Assembly (NCBI GenBank): GCA_040905505.1 | Contig: JBBDRL010000097.1 | Location: forward strand, 1 to 19,081 | Direction of reading: 5' to 3' | DNA from: WHSP01 sp040905505 | Lineage (GTDB): Bacteria > Gemmatimonadota > Gemmatimonadetes > Longimicrobiales > Longimicrobiaceae | DNA length: 19,081 nucleotides | In this document: positions 13,817-19,081 of the stretch, piece after piece | Layout of the letters: each line of letters starts with the position of its first letter | Position numbering within the stretch: position 1 is the first letter of the stretch | The notes under the pieces: generated by a model | Told to the model about the DNA's origin: nothing | What the model saw: only the letters and a program-made list of their open reading frames with translations | The model's database searches: none | Translations under genes and position numbers: made by a program

Positions 13817-15715
13817 CTAGTCCCCTTCCAGATACGTATACCCCGCCAGACCGTCGATGTAGTCGGCGATGAAGGCGTTGGCTTCGGAGCGTGGGAGGGA
13901 CTTGGCGCGCTGGACCTTGCGGCGGAAGGTGGCGATGAGGGACTGTGCGTCGAACTGGACGTAATTGAGGACCTCGGTCGTGGTGTCGCCGTGGACCAGG
14001 TCGGTGATCTCGTAGCCGGTGCCGTCACCGCCGAGGCGGAGGTGGACCGCGTTGGTGTCGCCGAACAGGTTGTGGAGGTCGCCGAGGATCTCCTGGTACG
14101 CGCCGGTCAGGAAGATGCCGAGGATGTACTGCTCGCCGTTCGGCAGAGAGTGCAGCTCGAGCGTGCGCTTGCCATCGCGGCCGCCGGTGAACCGGTCGAT
14201 CTTGCCGTCCGAATCGCAGGTGACGTCCTGTAGCGTCCCGCGCTGCGTAGGCTCCTCCGTCAGCCGGTGGATCGGCATGATGGGGAAGAGCTGATCGATG
14301 GCCCAGGAGTCGGGCAGTGACTGGAAGAGGGAGAAATTGCAGAAGTAGCGGTCCGTGAGGATGGCGTCGAGCTCGGGCAGAATGTCGGCAAACTCCTCGG
14401 GCTCGGGCGCGGCGATGTGGGCGATGCGGTTCATCACCGCCAGGTGGAGCCGCTCGACGGTCGCACGGTCGCGCAGGCTGAGCACGCCACTGTTGAAGAG
14501 CAGCTGGGCCTGCTCCTTGGCGAAGACGGCGTCGTGGAAGACCTCACGGACGTTCCGTGTGTCCTCCAGGTTGGCGGCGAGCTCGTGCACCAGCGCATGC
14601 GCATCCTCCGCGATCTCACCCACCGGGCCGACGATCTGCGTTTCCAGATCGATCACGTTGATGAGCAGTAGCGCGTGGTGCGCCGTCAGCGCCCGGCCCG
14701 ATTCGGAGATCACATTCGGCATCGGAACCTCGCTCTCGCGGCACGCCTCGGCGAGCGAGTAGATGATGTCGTTGGCGTACTCCTGAACGGAATAGTTGAC
14801 ACTGGCGTTCGCCGTCGAGCGGGTGCCATCGTAGTCGACGCCCAGACCACCCCCGACATCCACGTACTCCACGTCGACGTCTGCCTTCCGCATCTCGACA
14901 TAGAACCGGCTCACCTCCGCCATCGCGATCTTCACGTTGCGGATGTCGGGGATCTGTGAGCCCAGATGGAAATGGATCAGCTTCAGCGTGTCGAGCCGCC
15001 CCGCGGCAGTGAGCTTGTCGAGCACCATCACGAGCTGTGACGCGTTCAGTCCGAACTTGCTGCGCTCCCCCGCCGTCGCCGCCCACTTGCCCGACCCGGT
15101 GGAGGCCAGCTTGATGCGGACGCCGACGGTCGGGACGACGTTCATCTCGTCCGCGACGCGCAGCAGAAGATCGACCTCGTTGATCATCTCGAGGACGATG
15201 AACACCGTATGCCCCAGCTTTTGCCCCATCAGGGCCAGACGGATGAACTCCTCGTCCTTGTAGCCGTTGCAGACGATGATGTGGTCGGTCCGGTCGTTCA
15301 TCGCCAGCACCGCCTGGAGCTCCGGCTTGCTGCCGACCTCGAGACCCACACCGTGCGTCCGGCCGAAGGAGAGGATCTCCTCGACCACGTGACGCTGCTG
15401 GTTCACTTTGACGGGATAAACCGTGGTGTAGTTCCCATCGTATTCGAACTCCTCGATTGCCCGGGCGAAACGCTTGGCCAACGATTCGATGCGCGTGCGG
15501 AGAATGTCCGAGAAACGAAGGAGCAGCGGCAGCGAGACGCCCTGCGCGGCCAGGTCCTGCGCCATCTCGAAAAGGTCGAGGCCGCGCTTCGGATCCTTCG
15601 TCGGGTGCACGGTAACGTGTCCGGCCGTGTTGATGCCGAAGTAACCGACGCCCCAACCATCGACGTTGTAGAGCTCCAGCGAGTCATCTATCGTCCAGTC
15701 TCGATCAGCCATCAT
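13817..15715 (-). CDS. speA: Biosynthetic arginine decarboxylase
   Basis: Decarboxylates arginine to agmatine, the first step of putrescine synthesis by the agmatine route; a PLP enzyme of the alanine-racemase-like fold III. 632 residues, normal for SpeA. It shows DGWGVGYFGINTAGHV near the start, YPVKVNQQRHVVEEI with PLP lysine Lys103, GLEVGSKPEL, KLIHFHLGSQIPDI, VDVGGGLGVDYDG, SESGRALTAHHA and the C-terminal GAYQEILGDLHNLFGD. Two ATG codons occur together (15715 and 15712); AGGGA lies directly before them, which favours 15712 by spacing, a difference of one residue. The reading frame is open upstream to 16267, but that part has no SpeA similarity. Other polyamine genes are not in the window. 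Confidence 0.96.
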   Translation of the reverse strand: MMADRDWTIDDSLELYNVDGWGVGYFGINTAGHVTVHPTKDPKRGLDLFEMAQDLAAQGVSLPLLLRFSDILRTRIESLAKRFARAIEEFEYDGNYTTVYPVKVNQQRHVVEEILSFGRTHGVGLEVGSKPELQAVLAMNDRTDHIIVCNGYKDEEFIRLALMGQKLGHTVFIVLEMINEVDLLLRVADEMNVVPTVGVRIKLASTGSGKWAATAGERSKFGLNASQLVMVLDKLTAAGRLDTLKLIHFHLGSQIPDIRNVKIAMAEVSRFYVEMRKADVDVEYVDVGGGLGVDYDGTRSTANASVNYSVQEYANDIIYSLAEACRESEVPMPNVISESGRALTAHHALLLINVIDLETQIVGPVGEIAEDAHALVHELAANLEDTRNVREVFHDAVFAKEQAQLLFNSGVLSLRDRATVERLHLAVMNRIAHIAAPEPEEFADILPELDAILTDRYFCNFSLFQSLPDSWAIDQLFPIMPIHRLTEEPTQRGTLQDVTCDSDGKIDRFTGGRDGKRTLELHSLPNGEQYILGIFLTGAYQEILGDLHNLFGDTNAVHLRLGGDGTGYEITDLVHGDTTTEVLNYVQFDAQSLIATFRRKVQRAKSLPRSEANAFIADYIDGLAGYTYLEGD

Positions 15716-15747
15716 TCCCTGGTTCGTGAGGTCGGAAGACGTTGGAC

Positions 15748-15825
15748 GGCCGCAAATCTGTGGGTGCGGACTCCGAGATGGAAGGGAGCCGGGCCGCGAT
15801 GCCCGCACGGACTTGCAGATTCGGC
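15748..15825. repeat. Imperfect inverted repeat between divergent speA and a 130-residue gene
   Basis: GGCCGCAAATCTGTGGGTGCGG (in two pieces: GCCGCAAATCTG and TGCGG, 15748-15769) is matched in reverse by CCGCA...GCAGATTCGGC (15803-15825), with a few bases of difference. It lies in the 153-base region from which speA and the next gene diverge, so both promoters should be here, but I could not assign -35/-10 elements. It could be an operator, an RNA hairpin or another dispersed repeat. Confidence 0.4.
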
Positions 15826-15868
15826 GCCGGTGCTTCACTGTTGTCACTTCACTCTTCACGCTATCACC

Positions 15869-16261
15869 ATGCTCACGCCGTCGCAGCGGGAACTGCTCGT
15901 CTCCATCCCCGACCGCTTCCCGCTGGCGCGGATCGACCGCGTCTGGATCTTCTCCCCGCATTCGGGAAAAACCCGCGAAACCGGGCTCTTCGTCGTGTCG
16001 CTCCTGCCCGAGGACGCCGAGACCGGCAAGCAGAGAACACTCTTCACCCTCCGCTATCAGGCCGATGTGGTCAAGGGTAATCTTCAGCGAACCGATGCCG
16101 TGAGCGAGGAGGGCAGGGCGCCGCCCGAACGCATCGAACGGGTCATCGAAGGCGTGATCGCCCGCAGTGCGGAGGAAGCAACGGACCCCGTCGTCGCGGA
16201 AATCGACGGGCAGGAGGACAACTGGGCGGCCCTCCTCGATCGGCTCGGTCAGCCGGCTTGA
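15869..16261 (+). CDS. Protein of unknown function, 130 residues
   Basis: I do not recognise this protein. It starts MLTPSQRELLVSIPDRFPLA, has no membrane segment or signal peptide, and reads as a soluble alpha/beta protein: a short helix, the strand RVWIFSP, GLFVVSLLP, then RTLFTLRYQADVVKG and an acidic helical end (PERIERVIEGVIARSAEEA). It keeps GC-rich third positions like its neighbours, which supports real coding. It is divergent from speA and sits 103 bases before the Fur-family gene. ATG 15869 gives the compact product; the frame is open upstream only because it shadows speA on the other strand. No strong ribosome-binding site is seen. Confidence 0.7.
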   Translation: MLTPSQRELLVSIPDRFPLARIDRVWIFSPHSGKTRETGLFVVSLLPEDAETGKQRTLFTLRYQADVVKGNLQRTDAVSEEGRAPPERIERVIEGVIARSAEEATDPVVAEIDGQEDNWAALLDRLGQPA

Positions 16262-16273
16262 CCGCACCTATCG

Positions 16274-16290
16274 AGAATTATTATTGTTAG
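16274..16290. promoter_or_regulatory. AT-rich island before the Fur-family gene, possible operator
   Basis: AGAATTATTATTGTTA is the most AT-rich stretch of this GC-rich window. Its reverse complement (TAACAATAATAATTC) matches about 9 of 14 defined positions of the TGATAAT-n-ATTATCA Fur-box pattern, and TATTAT within it could serve as a -10 element. Position 75-90 bases before the start suits autoregulation. It is a weak match and could be only a promoter element. Confidence 0.35.
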
Positions 16291-16364
16291 GAAGTCCTGG
16301 AGGTTACCGCTCCGCTGGGCACCGCGCGCCCATGGCACCGTTCCGGTACGAAGGAGACGCCCGC

Positions 16365-16850
16365 ATGTCCCCCTATATTCAGCTTTTCCGCCGGTACCTT
16401 CGGGACCAGGGGCTGCCCGTGACCCCCCAGCGGGAGGCCGTCGCCGACACCATCTTCAGCTCGTCGGGCCACCTCTCGGTGGAGGACATCGAGGCTGCGC
16501 TGAGGGGCACCGGGGAGCGAATCGGCAAAGCGACGATCTACCGCACGGTCGAGATCCTGGTCCGCAGCGGTCTCGTGGAGGAGCACGACTTCGGCGAGGG
16601 ATTCAAGCGCTACGAGCATCTGTTCGGCCAGACGCCCGTGCACGAGCACCTGATCTGCGTGAACTGCCACGAGGTCGTCGAGTTCCAGAGCCCCGAGGTC
16701 ATCCGGCTCCAGGAGGAGACGGCGCGGAGCCATGGCTTCGAGCCGGTGCGACATCGGCTGGAGATCTACGGGCTGTGCGCGGAGTGCCAGGCGAGCGGCG
16801 TGGAATTGCCGGACGAGGGGCTCACGTGCCCGGTGGAACTGTTGAACTGA
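16365..16850 (+). CDS. Fur-family metal-dependent transcription regulator
   Basis: 161 residues with the Fur domain order: N-terminal winged helix (VTPQREAVADTIF, GHLSVEDIEAAL, recognition helix GKATIYRTVEILVRSGLVEE) and C-terminal metal-binding dimer domain (YEHLFGQTPVHEHLICVNCHEVVEF). Both structural zinc pairs are present: CVNC (98-101) and CAEC (138-141). His93 and His95 fit the regulatory metal site. Whether it senses iron, zinc, manganese or peroxide cannot be settled by eye. The ATG at 16365 has AAGGAG eight bases upstream and is preferred to the in-frame ATG at 16331. A late extra cysteine (155) is near the C-terminus. Confidence 0.93.
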   Translation: MSPYIQLFRRYLRDQGLPVTPQREAVADTIFSSSGHLSVEDIEAALRGTGERIGKATIYRTVEILVRSGLVEEHDFGEGFKRYEHLFGQTPVHEHLICVNCHEVVEFQSPEVIRLQEETARSHGFEPVRHRLEIYGLCAECQASGVELPDEGLTCPVELLN

Positions 16851-16908
16851 GGCGCCACTCGGTGCCGCCCATGCCCTCTGACCCCGGCCCTTCCGCCACC
16901 CGGTTCGT

Positions 16909-17090
16909 TCAGAGTCGTCGCGTGTAGGTGAGCTTCATCGCCGCCTGGCGGCCCAGGGCGCCGATGCGGTCGAGCTCGGGCTCACGCAGCGTAGACGAGG
17001 TAGAGGTCGTTGCCCGGCCGCACGGTCGAGCGGAACCGCGGCCAGAGGGCGACAGGAGCCGCTGCATCAGGACCGGAGCGGTCCCCGGGG
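16909..17090 (-). pseudogene. Decayed C-terminal fragment of an outer-membrane protein gene (DUF5916-like)
   Basis: On the minus strand one frame reads FRSTVRPGNDLYLVYAA and then hits TGA (16984-16982); a shifted frame continues EPELDRIGALGRQAAMKLTYTRRL and ends in TGA (16911-16909). The phrases RPGNDLYLVY and KLTYTRRL-stop resemble the end of beta-barrel proteins of the DUF5916 type common in this kind of bacterium. A frameshift between them and the lack of any upstream coding region suggest a relic of a deleted gene. The match is from memory of the family style, so the family name is uncertain. Confidence 0.4.
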
Positions 17091-17113
17091 CCTATCTTTT
17101 CCGCGAGGTTTCC

Positions 17114-17173
17114 GTTAGGTTACCAGGCTAACATTAATCCGGGCTCCCTCGATTGGGAGCCTGGTGTCGTTTT
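17114..17173 (+). promoter_or_regulatory. Structured leader of typA with alternative hairpins
   Basis: GGCTCCC (17142-17148) pairs with GGGAGCC (17155-17161) around TCGATT, and TTTT follows at 17170. The upstream CCAGGCT (17123-17129) can instead pair with AGCCTGG (17158-17164), and itself overlaps the 3' half of a third stem, GTTAG (17114-17118) with CTAAC (17128-17132). These stems exclude each other, as in attenuators. The T-run is short and eight bases away from the stem, so termination would be weak. If the typA promoter lies inside this stretch instead, only part would be transcribed. Confidence 0.4.
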
Positions 17174-17219
17174 GCAGGGATCTTCGCACGGGGCGTGGCT
17201 CCGGAGAGGTGAGGGATAG

Positions 17220-19031
17220 ATGACGATCCGCAATATCGCGATCATCGCGCACGTCGACCACGGAAAGACGACGCTGGTGGACCATATGCTCCGCCAAGCG
17301 GGGACTTTCCGAGAGAATCAGAATGTGGCGGAGCGTGTGATGGACTCGAACCCGCTGGAGCGGGAGCGGGGCATCACGATTCTGTCGAAGAACCTCTCGG
17401 TGCAGTGGGGCGACACGAAGATCAACATCGTGGACACCCCGGGGCACGCGGATTTCGGCGGCGAGGTCGAGCGCATCCTGCGGATGGTGGACGGGGTGGT
17501 GTTGCTGGTCGACGCGGCCGAGGGTCCGATGCCGCAGACGCGATTCGTGACTCGGAAGGCGCTCGAGCTGGGGCTTCAACCGATCGTGGTGGTCAACAAG
17601 ATCGACCGGCGCGAGGCCGACCCGCACAAGGCGCACGACGAGGTCCTGGAGCTCTTCATGGAGCTGGAGGCCGACGACCATCAGCTCGACTGCCCGTTTC
17701 TGTACGCGATCGGCGTCGAGGGGCTGGCGATGCGGACGATGGACGACGAGCGGAAGGACCTGACGCCGCTCTTCGAGACGATCGTCGAGTCGATCCCCGA
17801 GCCGAAGCGCGCTGAGGGGACGTTCCAGATGCTCGTCTCCACGATCGACTACTCGCCGTACCTCGGGCGGTTGGCGATCGGGCGGATCGAGCGGGGGAAG
17901 GCGCGGGTCGGTGCGTCGGTCGTGTCGCTGCATCATGACGACGTCGAGCCGCAGACGCGCGCGAAGATCACGAAGCTGTACCATTTCAGCGGTCTGGAGC
18001 GGGTGGAAGCGGAGGAGGCGGAGGCCGGCGACATCGTGGCGATCGCGGGCATTCCCGAGGTCGAGATCGGATCGACGATCTGCGATGCCGAGGCGCCGCA
18101 GCCGCTGGCCGGCATCCGGGTCGAGGAGCCGACCGTCTCGGTCGACTTCATGGTCAACAACTCGCCGTTCGCGGGGCGGGAGGGGAAGTACGTGACGAGC
18201 CGGCAACTGCGCGAGCGCCTGATGAAGGAGCTCGAGAGCAACGTCGCGCTGCGAGTCGAGGAGACCGACAGCCCGGACACGCTGACCGTCTCCGGTCGCG
18301 GCGAGCTGCATCTGGGCATCCTGATGGAGACGATGCGGCGGGAGGGCTACGAGTTCGCCGTCTCTCGTCCGCGGGTCATCCTGCGGACGGAGAACGGCCA
18401 GCGTCTCGAGCCGTACGAGGAGGTCACGATCGACCTGCCGGAGAACATGACCGGTGCGGTGATCGAGAAGCTGGGCCCGCGTCGCGGCGAGATGCTGGAG
18501 ATGCGTAACTCCGGCGGCACCCTCGTCCGGCTCATCTACAAGATCCCCGCGCGAGGGCTCTTCGGCTACCGGTCGGAGTTCCTCACCGACACGCGTGGTG
18601 AGGGGCAGCTCCACCACCGCTTCCTCGAGTACGGACCGTACGTCGGCCCGCTGGGGACTCGCCTGCGCGGCGTGCTGGTCAGCATGATCGACGGTCAGAC
18701 GGTCGCGTACGCGCTGGGCCAGCTCCAGGAGCGCTCGACCTTCTTCGTCGCGCCGGGCGCCCCGGTCTACGAAGGAATGATCGTCGGAGAGAACTCCCGG
18801 CCGGGCGACATGGAGGTCAACGTCACCAAGGGTAAGAAGCTCACGAACATGCGAGCTTCCGGCTCCGACGACAACGTCCTCCTCGAGCCGCCGCGCCGCA
18901 TGTCGCTCGAGGACGCCCTCGGCTACATCGCCGACGACGAGCTGATCGAGGTCACGCCGAAGGAGTTCCGGCTGCGTAAGCGCCTGCTCAGCGCCAGCGA
19001 TCGGAAGAAGGCGTCGCGGGCGAGTGCGTGA
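17220..19031 (+). CDS. typA: Ribosome-associated translational GTPase TypA/BipA
   Basis: 603 residues, normal length. The GTPase domain has AHVDHGKTTL (10-19), the switch region with RERGITILSKN, DTPGHADFGGEVERI and VVNKIDRREADP, then EF-G-like domains II, III and V (FQMLVSTIDYSPYLGRLAIG, TVSVDFMVNNSPFAGREGKY, GRGELHLGILMETMRREGYE) and the TypA-specific end (GAPVYEGMIVGENSRPGDM, NVTKGKKLTNMRASGSDDN). It works on the 70S ribosome and 50S assembly, chiefly under cold or stress. GAGG five bases before ATG 17220 serves as ribosome-binding site. It is transcribed alone after a 369-base gap. The basic tail SDRKKASRASA ends 14 bases before a heptamer repeat. Confidence 0.97.
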   Translation: MTIRNIAIIAHVDHGKTTLVDHMLRQAGTFRENQNVAERVMDSNPLERERGITILSKNLSVQWGDTKINIVDTPGHADFGGEVERILRMVDGVVLLVDAAEGPMPQTRFVTRKALELGLQPIVVVNKIDRREADPHKAHDEVLELFMELEADDHQLDCPFLYAIGVEGLAMRTMDDERKDLTPLFETIVESIPEPKRAEGTFQMLVSTIDYSPYLGRLAIGRIERGKARVGASVVSLHHDDVEPQTRAKITKLYHFSGLERVEAEEAEAGDIVAIAGIPEVEIGSTICDAEAPQPLAGIRVEEPTVSVDFMVNNSPFAGREGKYVTSRQLRERLMKELESNVALRVEETDSPDTLTVSGRGELHLGILMETMRREGYEFAVSRPRVILRTENGQRLEPYEEVTIDLPENMTGAVIEKLGPRRGEMLEMRNSGGTLVRLIYKIPARGLFGYRSEFLTDTRGEGQLHHRFLEYGPYVGPLGTRLRGVLVSMIDGQTVAYALGQLQERSTFFVAPGAPVYEGMIVGENSRPGDMEVNVTKGKKLTNMRASGSDDNVLLEPPRRMSLEDALGYIADDELIEVTPKEFRLRKRLLSASDRKKASRASA

Positions 19032-19045
19032 GGGAGTAGTTGAGA

Positions 19046-19081
19046 GTTAACAGTTAACAGTTAACAGTTAACAGTTAACAG
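19046..19081. repeat. Heptamer repeat GTTAACA (cut by window end)
   Basis: Five perfect GTTAACA units start at 19046, 19053, 19060, 19067 and 19074, and a sixth begins at 19081. Each contains the palindrome GTTAAC. It begins 14 bases after the typA stop. By analogy with the two complete pairs in this window, an inverted partner would be expected just outside the window. Confidence 0.95.

Noticed and set aside
17115..18617. 500-codon open frame on the minus strand inside typA
   Set aside because: Fully antisense to typA, with low-complexity Arg/Asp/Leu/His composition and no motif; a consequence of GC-rich codon use.
19046..19081. CRISPR array at the window end (and at 2517 or 8207)
   Set aside because: Units are 7 or 11 bases and directly adjacent with no spacers; there are no cas genes.

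Overview
This is a GC-rich bacterial chromosome segment (roughly two thirds G+C by eye) that consists mostly of housekeeping genes. Gene content suggests Gemmatimonadota: def-fmt and rsmB followed by a PASTA protein, a TamB-type exporter component, a LeuT-type sodium symporter with a tiny partner gene, and what looks like the decayed tail of a DUF5916-like outer-membrane gene. Many genes start with GTG or TTG. The phylum is an inference from gene content and style, not proven by a marker gene.

Layout. 116-8206 (+) is a tightly packed, largely overlapping gene run: peptide deformylase (def), methionyl-tRNA formyltransferase (fmt), a TenI/ThiE-family protein, thiS, thiG, rsmB, a membrane-anchored PASTA protein, a TlpA-like thioredoxin, a YbbR-domain protein and tsaD. 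Together they cover N-terminal formyl-methionine handling, the thiazole branch of thiamine synthesis, rRNA and tRNA modification, and envelope functions. The run is broken only at 2417-2610, which holds a dispersed hairpin repeat and a five-copy 11-bp tandem repeat. 8485-10627 (+) encodes a metallophosphoesterase and the N-terminal part of an AsmA/TamB-family protein that stops early beside a repeat element. 10855-13726 (+) encodes a LeuT-like Na+ symporter with its own good promoter, a 76-residue single-pass membrane protein 12 bases downstream, and an NrnA-type DHH phosphoesterase. 13817-15715 (-) is arginine decarboxylase speA, convergent with nrnA across a 17-bp-stem hairpin. 15869-16850 (+) holds an unrecognised 130-residue protein and a Fur-family regulator. 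16851-17219 contains a decayed minus-strand gene tail and the structured leader of typA (17220-19031, +).

The most unusual structure is a set of heptanucleotide tandem repeats just 3' of plus-strand genes: (A/G)GCTATC after tsaD, GGGAATA-type after the shortened TamB-like gene, and GTTAACA after typA. The first two occur as large inverted pairs (arms about 35-42 bp) flanking 195 and 60 bases; the third is cut by the window end. They are distinct in sequence but share the 7-base period and placement. No complete new defence, biosynthetic or mobile system is visible. The best leads are these repeat hairpins, the truncated TamB gene, the symporter with a small partner, and the possible switchable leader of typA.
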